This document shows positions 34,080 to 43,821 of a stretch of DNA of 64,000 bases, in pieces. This stretch comes from Acerihabitans sp035013185. GTDB lineage: Bacteria > Pseudomonadota > Gammaproteobacteria > Enterobacterales > Enterobacteriaceae. Position 1 is the stretch's first letter. Each line of letters opens with the position of its first letter. The DNA is taken from the NCBI RefSeq assembly GCF_035013185.1, contig NZ_JAYGJO010000015.1, positions 1 through 64,000 of the forward strand, in the 5' to 3' direction. A model generated the notes under the pieces. It ran no database searches, was not told the DNA's origin, and was given only the letters and a program-made list of their open reading frames with translations. Both the position numbers and the translations under genes were made by a program.

Positions 34080-34720
34080 AACGGGGCGCATTAAACCGTA
34101 TTGGCCGCATGGCGTCAACGGCTTTATTGTTTTACCGGTTTAGTTGCTGCGTTTTCACTCAGTTCTCAAGTTACCCGCTTGGGCGACAATGGGATCCTCA
34201 GTACACTCGTTGCCTGACGTTAAGTTATGTCAAAATATAACAAAAATATTGTTAACTACTGATTTTTATTGATTTAATAAGAACTATTGTTTTAACGGCC
34301 AGTGGTTTTTTTCTTGAACCTGGTGGGAAAAAATGCAATTATTGCGCAAAATTCACCTACTTCTGCTGCAAGGCCATTGAGAGCGTCGGTATGATAGATT
34401 CCATGCTGCTGCGTCATCCCATTAGTCATCTTTATCTGATGACGGCACACTTGCGGCAATACGTTCTTCATCCCATCATGTCACCCAAACACCCCATGCG
34501 GTGAGGGTACCTCCCGGCTTCCTGTCAGACCGTGGTAAAAATAGGCACTCTGCGTTATTTACCTATGTTTGTGGAACGCCGCAGCGATGAGTTTTCCCGA
34601 TTATTTGCCTTTATCCCTGTTGGGAATGCTAATCACACCTTATGCGGGCGGAGACGTTTTCTTGCCCTTGACGTGCCGGGTAGGCACATCCACTCATCCT
34701 TAACCTTCGGGATTGGTGCC
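34080..34720. promoter_or_regulatory. speC upstream region
   Basis: 640 bases without an accepted gene. It must contain the tRNA-Phe promoter (minus strand) and the speC promoter. The tract 34210-34330 is AT-rich. A 37-codon frame (34391-34504, MIDSMLLRHP...) sits in the speC leader but has only weak start support. The speC frame itself is open back to 34532, but family homology begins at 34721. Confidence 0.4.
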
Positions 34721-36877
34721 ATGAAATTATTTAAAATCGCTGCCAGTGCGGCAGTTGCCGATCGTTTATCCACCGTGCGTGAAATCGTCTTGATGGACAA
34801 TACGGATTTTACCGATGTCGCCGCCCTGGTGGTCACCGTGGACGAAGCGCGGGCGGGGTTGTTGAGCATTTTGCGCAATACCGGGCTGACCATCCCGGCA
34901 TTTGTGGCAATTGAGTGCTCGGCCCAGGCCAACGAGGTGATACTGCCGCCCAATACCCATCTGCTGCAACTCGATGATGCTAATCAAGAACACCTGTTGG
35001 AGACCGCCGCCGGCGATTATCAACAAAGCATGCTGCCGCCGTTTTTTGATACCTTGACCAAATATGTCGCCATGGGCAATAGCACGTTTGCCTGTCCCGG
35101 TCACCAGGGGGGGCAATTTTTTCGTAAGCATCCGGCTGGGCGGCAGTTTTATGAATTTTTCGGCGAGAATATGTTTCGGGCCGATATGTGCAATGCCGAC
35201 GTGAAATTAGGCGATCTCCTGATACATGAAGGGTCGGCCAAAGAAGCACAGAAGTTTGCGGCTAAAGTGTTTAACGCCGATAAAACCTACTTTGTCCTTA
35301 ATGGCACCTCATCGGCCAATAAAGTCGTCACCAATGCGCTATTAACCCGCGGCGATCTGGTGTTGTTCGATCGTAATAATCATAAATCAGTCCATCATGG
35401 TGCCCTGATCCAGTCGGGTGCCACACCGGTTTATCTGGAAACGGCCCGCAACCCATTCGGCTTGATTGGCGGTATTGATGCCCATTGTTTCGAGGAGGCT
35501 TACCTGCGCCGCGAAATCGCCCGGGTTGCCCCTTTGCGGGCCAAACAGGCGCGGCCGTTTCGCCTGGCGGTGATCCAGCTCGGCACGTATGACGGGACCA
35601 TTTATAATGCCCGTCAGGTGGTGGATAAAATTGGTCACCTGTGCGACTACATTTTGTTTGATTCCGCCTGGGTGGGCTATGAACAATTTATTCCGATGAT
35701 GGAACAGTGTTCTCCGCTGCTGCTTGATCTTAATGAGCATGACCCGGGCATTTTTGTCACGCAATCGGTGCATAAACAGCAGGCGGGTTTTTCCCAAACC
35801 TCGCAAATACACAAAAAAGACACCCATATCAAAGGGCAGAAACGTTTTTGCAACCATAAGCGATTTAATAATGCGTTTATGCTGCATGCCTCCACCAGCC
35901 CATTTTATCCACTGTTCGCCGCCCTTGAGATCAATGCCAAGATGCATGAAGGGGCCAGCGGTCGGCGATTGTGGCTTGATTGTGTGACCCTTGGCATTGA
36001 AACCCGTAAACAACTGCTCGACGAATGCCGTCTGATCAAACCATTTATACCCGAGCGGGTGAACGGCACACTGTGGCAGGATCATGATACCGCCACGATG
36101 GCCCATGACGTCAGGTTCTTTAATTTTGTCCCTGGCGAAGCCTGGCATGCTTTTGACGGCTATACCAAGGATCAGTATTTTGTCGACCCGTGTAAGCTGT
36201 TGCTGACCACCCCAGGTATTGATCGGGTCAGCGGCCACTATTCGGCGTTTGGTATCCCTGCCACCATTCTGGCGACTTACCTGCGTGAAAATAATATCGT
36301 GCCGGAAAAATGCGATCTGAACTCGATTCTGTTTCTGCTGACGCCGGCGGAAGATGCCGCCAAAATGCGGCGACTGGTGGCGGCGCTGGTGCGCTTTGAG
36401 CAGCTTATCGAGCAGGACGCACCGCTTGAGCAGGTGCTGCCCAGTATTTGTGAGAAATTTACCGCCCGTTATCAGGGTTATACTCTGCGGCGCCTGTGTC
36501 AGGAAGTGCATGATTTATATGTGAGTTATGATGTGAAGCAGTTGCAGCATGATATGTTCCGCCGCGATGCGCTGCCGCACATGGCGATGAATCCCCAAGA
36601 GGCGAATATGGCGTTTGTGCGCGGTGACGTGGCGTTAGTGCCGCTGAGCGAGGCCGAAGGCCGGATTGCCGCCGAGGGGGCGTTGCCTTATCCCCCTGGC
36701 GTGTTATGCGTGGTGCCGGGCGAAGTGTGGGGTGGGGCGGCGTTACGTTATTTTATGGCGCTGGAAGAGGGGCTGAACCTGCTGCCAGGCTTTTCACCGG
36801 AGTTGCAGGGGGTGTATGCGGTGCAAGAGCAAAATGGCGTCAGGCGCCTCTACGGCCACGTGATTGACCCTGTCTGA
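34721..36877 (+). CDS. speC: Ornithine decarboxylase
   Basis: 718 residues of the fold-type I PLP decarboxylase family (with LdcC/AdiA). It converts ornithine to putrescine. Seen: the N-terminal wing domain, FACPGHQGGQFFRKHP, DSAWVGYEQF, and the PLP-lysine motif SVHKQQAGFSQTSQIH. The length agrees with the E. coli protein (711). The start MKLFKIAAS is chosen by homology; the frame is open further upstream. The position next to tRNA-Phe and opposite mltC is the common enterobacterial arrangement. It shares putrescine synthesis with speA and speB at 60323-63233. Confidence 0.96.
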   Translation: MKLFKIAASAAVADRLSTVREIVLMDNTDFTDVAALVVTVDEARAGLLSILRNTGLTIPAFVAIECSAQANEVILPPNTHLLQLDDANQEHLLETAAGDYQQSMLPPFFDTLTKYVAMGNSTFACPGHQGGQFFRKHPAGRQFYEFFGENMFRADMCNADVKLGDLLIHEGSAKEAQKFAAKVFNADKTYFVLNGTSSANKVVTNALLTRGDLVLFDRNNHKSVHHGALIQSGATPVYLETARNPFGLIGGIDAHCFEEAYLRREIARVAPLRAKQARPFRLAVIQLGTYDGTIYNARQVVDKIGHLCDYILFDSAWVGYEQFIPMMEQCSPLLLDLNEHDPGIFVTQSVHKQQAGFSQTSQIHKKDTHIKGQKRFCNHKRFNNAFMLHASTSPFYPLFAALEINAKMHEGASGRRLWLDCVTLGIETRKQLLDECRLIKPFIPERVNGTLWQDHDTATMAHDVRFFNFVPGEAWHAFDGYTKDQYFVDPCKLLLTTPGIDRVSGHYSAFGIPATILATYLRENNIVPEKCDLNSILFLLTPAEDAAKMRRLVAALVRFEQLIEQDAPLEQVLPSICEKFTARYQGYTLRRLCQEVHDLYVSYDVKQLQHDMFRRDALPHMAMNPQEANMAFVRGDVALVPLSEAEGRIAAEGALPYPPGVLCVVPGEVWGGAALRYFMALEEGLNLLPGFSPELQGVYAVQEQNGVRRLYGHVIDPV

Positions 36878-36942
36878 GGGTGGTGTGACCTAACGTCGTG
36901 TCTTGCCCATCATCGCCCTATTCAATGCGTAAGAATATGACT

Positions 36943-36966
36943 CAGGGGCCAAATACGTGGCCCCTG
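36943..36966. terminator. Convergent terminator speC / mltC
   Basis: A 9-bp perfect stem CAGGGGCCA / TGGCCCCTG with a 6-base loop, placed between the convergent speC and mltC genes. Confidence 0.7.
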
Positions 36967-36991
36967 AAGGTTGACTCACTGCCGCCGGGGG

Positions 36992-38059
36992 TTAGCGGTA
37001 GTGTTTTTGCAGGCCGGTGACCTTATACAAATAGCGCCGCGACTCGGCCGAGGGGTGTTTGGTCTCTAAGGCTTGATACACCTCGTCCGGATCCATATTG
37101 TTAATCACCGAGAAGGCGCGGTTTTTATCACTGGAAAAGACGCGCAGTACGCTGCCGGCGCCACCGTTATAGGCGGTTATCACGGCGTAACGTCGAGAGG
37201 TGGGGTTGACTATACCCGCCAGGTAACTGGATTGCAGCAGCGACAGGTAGGCGGTGCCGGCATCAATATTATTTTCCGGATCAAACAGATAGCTCCGACT
37301 TGGTTGTCCCCATTTGCCCTTCATTTTAAACACATCACGCCCGGCGCTGTGCTGGACCACCTGCATCAGGCCCAATGCGTCTGCATTGCTGACCGCATAG
37401 GGGTTGAAACTGGATTCGGTTTCCATAATGGCCAGGATCAACGACTCATCCACACCGTATTTTTGTGAGGAACGGCGCACCATCGGCAAATATTTATGGG
37501 CGCGCTTATTCATATGGTTAGCCACTAACTGGATAGTGATTGACCAAATTTGATGCATGCCGGACGTGCGGCTTTGCAGGCGGTTTTGCAGCAGGTAATC
37601 GGCAAAATGCGCGGCGCGCCCCTCCCAGCGTATCGGGGCGCCATTGTTATCGACCACCTGCCCATACAGGAACGGTTGCTTACTGATCTTGATATCATTG
37701 GCATCAGAATACAGATCGATGGAGCCGGGATTGTCACCCATTAACAGCGTGCTGATAATCGCCTGACGTAGGTGTGCCGACGGATTGTCCGGTGCAATGG
37801 TTTCAATGGTGATGGTACCGGCGTCAAAGTTGATATGACTGCGGGTGTTATATTGATCGGTATACTTGACATAGTCCTTCGGCCCGGCGATCAGAACTTC
37901 GTTCAGTCCCCAGATATTCTCGACATTGTTGGCAAATTGCCCCATCAGAATATCGAACCCGTTGGTGTCTTTTACATAAGCCTCATTGTTGTCGTTTTTG
38001 TGGCTTGAACATGAAAACAGCAAAGGGGTGATCACAAGTAACGCTAAAATTTTCTTCAT
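36992..38059 (-). CDS. mltC: Membrane-bound lytic murein transglycosylase C
   Basis: 355 residues. The N-terminal signal ends in the lipobox LLFSC (Cys16), so it is an outer-membrane lipoprotein. It has a DUF3393 N-terminal domain and a C-terminal SLT domain with the catalytic Glu in ILAIMETESSFNPYAVS, then ADALGLMQV and ITAYNGGAGSV. It cleaves the glycan strand to leave 1,6-anhydro-MurNAc. It follows mutY and yggX on the same strand, as in E. coli. Confidence 0.96.
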   Translation of the reverse strand: MKKILALLVITPLLFSCSSHKNDNNEAYVKDTNGFDILMGQFANNVENIWGLNEVLIAGPKDYVKYTDQYNTRSHINFDAGTITIETIAPDNPSAHLRQAIISTLLMGDNPGSIDLYSDANDIKISKQPFLYGQVVDNNGAPIRWEGRAAHFADYLLQNRLQSRTSGMHQIWSITIQLVANHMNKRAHKYLPMVRRSSQKYGVDESLILAIMETESSFNPYAVSNADALGLMQVVQHSAGRDVFKMKGKWGQPSRSYLFDPENNIDAGTAYLSLLQSSYLAGIVNPTSRRYAVITAYNGGAGSVLRVFSSDKNRAFSVINNMDPDEVYQALETKHPSAESRRYLYKVTGLQKHYR

Positions 38060-38119
38060 CTTACGGCCGCGTCAGAACGAGGTGTTTGCAAAGGGTCCGG
38101 GGGGACCCTGGAAAAAGGA

Positions 38120-38392
38120 TCATTTGGTCGGAGGTGTATAGCCATCGACATGCACGTCATGGCCTTCAAACAAAAATTTAATCATCTCCTGTTCAAGAAT
38201 TTTCCGATCGGCGAGATTCATCATGCTGAGTTTTTTTTCATTAATAAGCATGGTCTGTTTGGTCTGCCATTGTGCCCAGGCGTCCTTGGAAATCGTGTCG
38301 AAAATGCGTTTACCCAGTTCACCCGGGTAAAACTGAAACTCCTGACCTTCGGCCTCTCGGTTGAGAAAGGTGCAAAAAATCGTTCTGCTCAT
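38120..38392 (-). CDS. yggX: Iron-binding / Fe-S protection protein YggX
   Basis: 90 residues starting MSRTIFCTFLNREAEGQEFQ with the conserved Cys7 and PGELGKRIFDTISKDAW. YggX is a small cytosolic protein that helps protect iron-sulfur clusters from oxidation. Here it follows mutY, a [4Fe-4S] enzyme, overlapping it by four bases, and precedes mltC. Confidence 0.95.
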   Translation of the reverse strand: MSRTIFCTFLNREAEGQEFQFYPGELGKRIFDTISKDAWAQWQTKQTMLINEKKLSMMNLADRKILEQEMIKFLFEGHDVHVDGYTPPTK

Positions 38393-39495
38393 GATAAATC
38401 CTCTTGGTTGGCCGGGCTGCCTGCCGCCCGTTGCCGGGGGTTGCCCATTGGCATTTTCCCCACTTGCTGTAATAAACGTTCCACCGGCGCGGCAAGTCCC
38501 ACCGACGGCGGTTGCGCTAAGTTATACCAGAGTCCGGCAGCTTCATCCATGCAGCGATGGGCGCTAGCCAGATCCAGGCGCAGCGGTACAATATCGAGGT
38601 GGAAATGGCTGAAGGTGTGACGAAACGCGGTTAACTGCTCGCTTTGCCCGATATCCAGCCCCCTGGCGCGCAGCCAGTGTTCCACCTCCTGTCGTTGGCT
38701 AAACTGGGGAAAGCAAAATAATCCCCCCCACAGACCCACACCCGGGCGTTGTTCCAGCCAGATTTGCCGGTCCGCTTGTAAAATTAAGAACCAGGCGGTT
38801 TTTTCGGGTAGCACCTGGCGCGGCTTTTTACCGGGATAAAGCGCCCAGCTGTGGGTGGCGTAAGCGGTGCACTCACCGCGTAACGGGCATAATTCACATT
38901 TTGGCCGCGACCGGGTGCAGACCAGCGCCCCCAGATCCATCATGGCCTGGTTAAACTGGCCCACCCCATCGGCCGGGGTTTCCTGCTCACTGTAGCGCCA
39001 AAGGCGTTGCTCCACCTCTTTTTTACCCGGCCAGCCGGCAACGGCATAATAACGCGCCAAGACACGCTTCACGTTGCCATCAAGGATAGGATAATGCTGA
39101 CCAAGCGCCAATGATAAAATCGCCCCGGCGGTAGAGCGTCCAATCCCCGGTAGGGCGGTGATCTCCTCAAACGTGGTGGGAAACTCGCCACCGTGCCGCT
39201 CGGCAATCAGCTGCGCCGCTTTATGCAGGTTGCGCCCGCGCGCGTAGTAACCCAATCCGGTCCACAGATGCAGCACTTCATCCAGGGGCGCGGCCGCCAG
39301 GGCCGTCACCGTCGGGAAGGTGGCGATAAAACGCTGGAAATAGGGGATAACCGTGGCCACCTGGGTCTGCTGTAACATGATTTCCGATAGCCAGACTTGA
39401 TACGGTGTTTTGTCCTGTTGCCAAGGCAGTGTTTTGCGGCCGAAGCGCTGGTACCAATCCAACACGTGGTGCGCGAACGGTTGAGTTTGTATCAT
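38389..39495 (-). CDS. mutY: Adenine DNA glycosylase
   Basis: 368 residues. The HhH-GPD domain has LPGIGRSTAGAILSLALG and the catalytic Asp in the NQAMMDLGALVC segment. The [4Fe-4S] ligands are in CTRSRPKCELCPLRGEC, and a C-terminal NUDIX-like domain recognises 8-oxoG. It removes A opposite 8-oxoG. Slightly longer than the E. coli protein (350). Divergent from trmB with a 170-bp promoter region between. Confidence 0.96.
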   Translation of the reverse strand: MIQTQPFAHHVLDWYQRFGRKTLPWQQDKTPYQVWLSEIMLQQTQVATVIPYFQRFIATFPTVTALAAAPLDEVLHLWTGLGYYARGRNLHKAAQLIAERHGGEFPTTFEEITALPGIGRSTAGAILSLALGQHYPILDGNVKRVLARYYAVAGWPGKKEVEQRLWRYSEQETPADGVGQFNQAMMDLGALVCTRSRPKCELCPLRGECTAYATHSWALYPGKKPRQVLPEKTAWFLILQADRQIWLEQRPGVGLWGGLFCFPQFSQRQEVEHWLRARGLDIGQSEQLTAFRHTFSHFHLDIVPLRLDLASAHRCMDEAAGLWYNLAQPPSVGLAAPVERLLQQVGKMPMGNPRQRAAGSPANQEDLS

Positions 39496-39665
39496 CAGGG
39501 GGGTATTACTCTCCGACAGGCGATTAAGTTAATTCTTAAGGCAGCGATTCCAGCATAGAGTTGCCATACTGTAAACAGGAACTTTCAGTGTTCGCCTACT
39601 TGCTAATCAACGCTATCTTTGCATAATGCGCGATTGCCTTTCAATTTGCACAAAACGAAACGACT

Positions 39666-40385
39666 ATGACCAATGAAGTGATTTCGCACGAATTTGATGA
39701 ACAGGGGCGTCCGTTACGGCGCATTCGCAGCTTTGTCCGTCGCCAGGGCCGGTTAACCAAGGGCCAGCAGCAGGCGCTGGATACGTTGTGGCCGTTGATG
39801 GGTGTGGAGTACCAGGCCGGCTCGGCGGATTTTAGCGCACTGTTTGGGCGTGACGCGCCGCTCACCTTGGAAATCGGGTTTGGCATGGGCGCCTCGCTGG
39901 TGCAAATGGCGGCCGCCCATCCCCAGCATAATTTCCTGGGTATTGAGGTGCATTTGCCGGGTGTCGGCGCCTGTTTGCTGAGTGCCCGTGAGGCCGGTAT
40001 CGATAATCTGCGGGTGATGTGCCACGACGCGGTGGAAGCCCTGGTCAATATGATCCCCGATAACAGCCTGGCGCTGGTGCAGTTGTTTTTCCCCGATCCG
40101 TGGCATAAAGCCCGCCATAATAAACGTCGTATCGTGCAGGGGCCGTTTGTTGAACTGTTGCGGCAAAAGCTGCAGCTCGGCGGGATCTTTCATATGGCCA
40201 CCGACTGGCAGCCTTACGCCGAGCATATGCTGGCGGTGATGCGCGAGGCGGACGGATACCGCAATTTATCCGCTCAGGGAGATTACGTTCCCCGCCCTGA
40301 ATTTAGGCCCTTGACCAAGTTTGAACAGCGTGGCCAACGATTAGGGCATGGCGTTTGGGATTTAATGTTTGAAAAAACGGTCTGA
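39666..40385 (+). CDS. trmB: tRNA (guanine-N7-)-methyltransferase
   Basis: 239 residues. SAM-binding motif LEIGFGMGASLVQMA, NFLGIEVHLPGVGACL, and the catalytic/RNA-binding LFFPDPWHKARHNKRRI. It makes m7G46 in tRNA. Length equals E. coli TrmB. Divergent from mutY, as in E. coli, and followed by a yggN-like gene. Confidence 0.96.
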   Translation: MTNEVISHEFDEQGRPLRRIRSFVRRQGRLTKGQQQALDTLWPLMGVEYQAGSADFSALFGRDAPLTLEIGFGMGASLVQMAAAHPQHNFLGIEVHLPGVGACLLSAREAGIDNLRVMCHDAVEALVNMIPDNSLALVQLFFPDPWHKARHNKRRIVQGPFVELLRQKLQLGGIFHMATDWQPYAEHMLAVMREADGYRNLSAQGDYVPRPEFRPLTKFEQRGQRLGHGVWDLMFEKTV

Positions 40386-40418
40386 TAACCAACAGACCCT
40401 GTTTCTTTTGGAGAGTCT

Positions 40419-41144
40419 ATGCTACGCAAAGCAGTTCTGGCTATTTTGATGTTCACGGCCTGGCAGGCACAGGCTGATTACCAATGCCGGGTTAAACCGC
40501 AGGACGATATTTTTATTAGCGCACAGCAGGTTCGGGTGGTCGGCGCCAGCGGTAATCTCACCATTGGGCGCGACGGCAGTGTGACACGCGCCGATCAGCC
40601 GCTGGATCTGGATGCCAATCAGCGTCGGCAGGCGGAGGATTATCAGGCGGCAGTTCGCCGGGATCTGCCCTGGATTGATCAAGGTGCCCAGGCGCATTTG
40701 GAAAAAGGCCGTGCCGCCCTTGATCAGGTGATCGTGCGTCAACTGGGGAAAGACAGTCACGTGCGCGAGCGGCTTACCACGCTTGACCAGCAGCTCAAAC
40801 AGCAAATGAACCGTATTCTCGAACATCGCAGCGAGGGACTGGCGTTCCATCACCAGGCGATTGACCAGGTACGGGAAGATGGCCAACGTATCGTGCAGCA
40901 AAGCATGGGTGGGGTGGTGCAGGACAGTCTGAACGAAATGGGGGTAAAACAAACCCTCGACGCCGCCAGCGGCAACAATCCGCTGCAGGCGGTGATGGGC
41001 AACCTGGGTAATTTGCAGCAGGCGATTCAGGCGGAGTGGAGTAATCAGCAGCAGGAATTTGAGCAGTTTGGTCACCAGGTCTGTCAGCGCGTGACCACGC
41101 TGGAGCGTCAGCGTGTTGACCTGATGAAGGCCTTGCCGAAATAA
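40419..41144 (+). CDS. yggN: DUF2884 periplasmic protein YggN
   Basis: 241 residues with a signal peptide (residues 1-19, AWQAQA cleavage) and a long Gln-rich helical body. Size and position after trmB match E. coli YggN (DUF2884). GGAGAG lies before the ATG. The function of the family is unknown. Confidence 0.85.
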   Translation: MLRKAVLAILMFTAWQAQADYQCRVKPQDDIFISAQQVRVVGASGNLTIGRDGSVTRADQPLDLDANQRRQAEDYQAAVRRDLPWIDQGAQAHLEKGRAALDQVIVRQLGKDSHVRERLTTLDQQLKQQMNRILEHRSEGLAFHHQAIDQVREDGQRIVQQSMGGVVQDSLNEMGVKQTLDAASGNNPLQAVMGNLGNLQQAIQAEWSNQQQEFEQFGHQVCQRVTTLERQRVDLMKALPK

Positions 41145-41157
41145 TCCGGCGCGGCGC

Positions 41158-42291
41158 TTATTCCATAAACAGTTCCAATAGTGGGTTAAGGAACAGTTTG
41201 CCTTTTTCCGTGATGCACCATTCGGTCTGGCTTTCGGTGATATAACCGCCGGCCAGCGCCTGATCCAGCGCGTTGCGTACCCCGCGTTCATCCAGACCGG
41301 TAAAGTCGGGGTATTCATGACGCGGTGTTGGCTCCAGCAGCCGAAAGCGGTTCATAAAAAACTCGAAGGGTAAATCGGCCGCCTCGACCCGGTAGCGTTT
41401 ATCGAGATATTTTCCCTGCATATAGCCGCGTGGGTGGCGCACCTTGACGGTGCGCAACACGCCGCCGTCCACCTGGGTCAGTTTGCCATGCGCGCCGCAG
41501 CCAATGCCGAGATAGTCACCAAAACGCCAATAATTGAGATTGTGCTGACACTCAAAACCGGGTTGGGCATAAGCTGAGGTTTCATATTGCCGGTAACCGG
41601 CGGCGGCGAGCAAAACATTGCCCTGCTGGTAGATATCCCATAGCGCATCATCATCGGGCAGTACCGGTGGGCGCGAGCCAAACAGCGTATTGGGTTCAAT
41701 GGTTAACTGATACCAGGAAAGGTGCGGCGGGCGCAGGGCCACTGCCTGGCGCAGATCGTCGAGGGCTTGATCCAGTTGCTGGTCCGGCAGGCCGTGCATC
41801 AGATCGAGGTTAAAACTGCGCAGTCCCAGACCGGCGGCCAGGCGCGCTGCCCGCTGTGCCTCTTCTGGGCCATGGATACGCCCTAAACGCTGTAATTTTT
41901 GTGCATCGAAGCTTTGCACCCCGATGGAAATGCGATTGACCCCGGCCTGTTGATAACCGAGAAAACGGTCGGCCTCTACGGTACCGGGATTGGCCTCCAT
42001 GGTGATTTCCGCCGCCGCGTTCAGCGGCAGCCGGCGACGCACACCGTCCAGCAAATGCTGCATCGCGGCGGCGCTAAGCAGGCTGGGGGTGCCGCCGCCG
42101 ATAAAGATCGTGCTAATTTCCCGACCGCCGGTGTAGGCCACATCCGCATCCAGATCCGCCAGCAGATGATCGACATACTCCTCATGGGGTACCTCGCCCT
42201 TTAGCGCATGGGAATTAAAATCGCAATACGGACACTTTTGCACACACCAAGGAATATGGATATACAGACTTAACGGTGGCAGTTTAACCAT
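41158..42291 (-). CDS. hemW: Radical-SAM haem chaperone HemW
   Basis: 377 residues. It starts MVKLPPLSLYIHIPWCVQ and has the CxxxCPYCDF radical-SAM cluster motif, IFIGGGTPSLL and GVQSFDAQKLQRLGRIHG. Unlike HemN it is a haem-binding protein that inserts haem into respiratory enzymes. The start is set at 42291 by homology; the frame is open four codons further. It overlaps rdgB by eight bases. Confidence 0.95.
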   Translation of the reverse strand: MVKLPPLSLYIHIPWCVQKCPYCDFNSHALKGEVPHEEYVDHLLADLDADVAYTGGREISTIFIGGGTPSLLSAAAMQHLLDGVRRRLPLNAAAEITMEANPGTVEADRFLGYQQAGVNRISIGVQSFDAQKLQRLGRIHGPEEAQRAARLAAGLGLRSFNLDLMHGLPDQQLDQALDDLRQAVALRPPHLSWYQLTIEPNTLFGSRPPVLPDDDALWDIYQQGNVLLAAAGYRQYETSAYAQPGFECQHNLNYWRFGDYLGIGCGAHGKLTQVDGGVLRTVKVRHPRGYMQGKYLDKRYRVEAADLPFEFFMNRFRLLEPTPRHEYPDFTGLDERGVRNALDQALAGGYITESQTEWCITEKGKLFLNPLLELFME

Positions 42292-42877
42292 GACGCAAGC
42301 CATCCAGCAACAGGGTCAGCGCTTGGCCGCGATGGGAGATGCGCTGTTTTTGCTCGCGGCTGAGTTGTGCCGCGCTGCAGGCTAAATTCGGCAGATAAAA
42401 TACCGGATCGTAGCCAAAACCGCCGGCGCCCGTTGCCGTTCGGGCAATCACGCCACGCCAGCTGCCGTGACAGACCAAGGGAATGGGATCATCGGCATGG
42501 CGCAGATAGACCAGTACGCAGTGAAAGCTGGCCGCGCGCTGTTCGTCCGGTACCGCTTTCATCGCGTCCAGCAATTTATCCAGGTTTTGCTGGTCGCTGG
42601 CGGCAATCCCGGCGTAACGGGCGGAATAGATCCCCGGCGCGCCGCCCAGGCAATCCACCGCCAGGCCGGAGTCATCGGCGATGGCCGGTAAACCGGTGAC
42701 GGCGGCGGCGTGACGGGCTTTGATAAGGGCATTTTCAATAAAGGTCAGTCCGGTCTCTTCTACCGAGCCGACCCCCAGATCGGTCTGCGCCGTCACCGCC
42801 AGACCGAAGTCCGCCAATAGGCTCGCCAGCTCGGCCACCTTGCCGGCATTACCGGTCGCCAGTACCACTTTTTGCAT
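42284..42877 (-). CDS. rdgB: dITP/XTP pyrophosphatase
   Basis: 197 residues of the HAM1/RdgB family: VLATGNAGKVAELASLL, AIADDSGLAVDCLGGAPGIY, GFGYDPVFYLP and the closing SHRGQAL. It hydrolyses ITP, dITP and XTP so that deaminated purines do not enter nucleic acids. Fourth from the start of the yggT-yggU-rdgB-hemW run. Confidence 0.96.
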   Translation of the reverse strand: MQKVVLATGNAGKVAELASLLADFGLAVTAQTDLGVGSVEETGLTFIENALIKARHAAAVTGLPAIADDSGLAVDCLGGAPGIYSARYAGIAASDQQNLDKLLDAMKAVPDEQRAASFHCVLVYLRHADDPIPLVCHGSWRGVIARTATGAGGFGYDPVFYLPNLACSAAQLSREQKQRISHRGQALTLLLDGLRHG

Positions 42878-43217
42878 GTTTTTTTTCCGCAGTAATCATG
42901 TTGTCAGAATCCGGCGCGGGTGAGGCCTCCGCCAGCAATAGGCTGATAACCTCCGGAATGCGCCGTGGTGCCGCGACCCGCAGCTGTTTATGGCGACCCT
43001 GTTCGCCTTTTTCAATATTGACCAGGCTCTTGGCCACACCAAATTGCTTGGCGATAAACCGCAGCAGATGTTGGTTAGCCTGGCCGTCCACCGGTGGCGC
43101 GACTATGGTGACCTTTATTTCATCGCCGTGCGGGCCGAGGATCCGATCGCCACTGGCTTTCGGCTGAATATAAAGGCGTAGCACCACGTCGTCTGCGTCG
43201 CGCCAGGCATAACTCAT
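42849..43217 (-). CDS. yggU: DUF167 protein YggU
   Basis: 122 residues with the DUF167 core: LRLYIQPKASGDRILGPHGD, VTIVAPPVDGQANQHLLRF and VNIEKGEQGRHKQLRV. E. coli YggU has 96 residues; the extra length here is a C-terminal tail that overlaps rdgB by 29 bases, so the stop side is diverged. Function unknown. Confidence 0.9.
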   Translation of the reverse strand: MSYAWRDADDVVLRLYIQPKASGDRILGPHGDEIKVTIVAPPVDGQANQHLLRFIAKQFGVAKSLVNIEKGEQGRHKQLRVAAPRRIPEVISLLLAEASPAPDSDNMITAEKKHAKSGTGDR

Positions 43218-43768
43218 AGGCGGAACCAGATGGCAGGAAACAGATCCATGCCCAGATAGTTAAAGGCGTACAGGATCAGGATCACCACCATAGCGGAGAA
43301 ATCAATCCCCCCCATGGCCGGGATGACCCGACGTATCGGCGCCATCATCGGTTCGCTGAGTTGGCCGAGTACCTGATCCATTGGGCTGCGACCCTGGCTA
43401 ATCCAGCTCATCAGGGAGCGGATGATAATCACCCAGAATATCAATCGGCCGGCGGCCTTTATCAAAGTCAGCAAACCCACCAGCAGATAGACGGGATCGG
43501 CTGAGATGCCGCCAAGCTGGATCAGCATTTCCAAGGGGAATTTCACGGTGGCCAGAATAAACGCCAGGAGCAGGGAGGCGGTATCCATCGGTCCGATGGA
43601 TGGGATCATCCGCCGCATGGGTTTAATCACCGGTTGGGTGACTTTGACGATAAATTGGGAAAACGGATTATAGAAATCGCAGCGCGCCCATTGCATCCAG
43701 ATGCGCAGCAGTAGCACCATGATATACAAATCAATTAGCGTATTGACCAGAAACGTCAGCGTCAGCAT
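43214..43768 (-). CDS. yggT: YggT-family membrane protein
   Basis: 184 residues made of two YggT repeats, each with two membrane helices and a PxRRxIPxxGxxD motif (IKPMRRMIPSIGPMD and MAPIRRVIPAMGGID). The family affects osmotic tolerance and membrane processes, but the exact role is unclear. Overlaps yggU by four bases. Confidence 0.94.
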   Translation of the reverse strand: MLTLTFLVNTLIDLYIMVLLLRIWMQWARCDFYNPFSQFIVKVTQPVIKPMRRMIPSIGPMDTASLLLAFILATVKFPLEMLIQLGGISADPVYLLVGLLTLIKAAGRLIFWVIIIRSLMSWISQGRSPMDQVLGQLSEPMMAPIRRVIPAMGGIDFSAMVVILILYAFNYLGMDLFPAIWFRL

Positions 43769-43821
43769 AGGGGGGTCGTGTCCTTAATTAAGGTTAAAAA
43801 GTATTGTTATGGCGAAAAAAA

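Noticed and set aside
34532..34720. N-terminal extension of SpeC
   Set aside because: The frame is open, but the residues do not match the family, and homology starts at MKLFKIAAS (34721).
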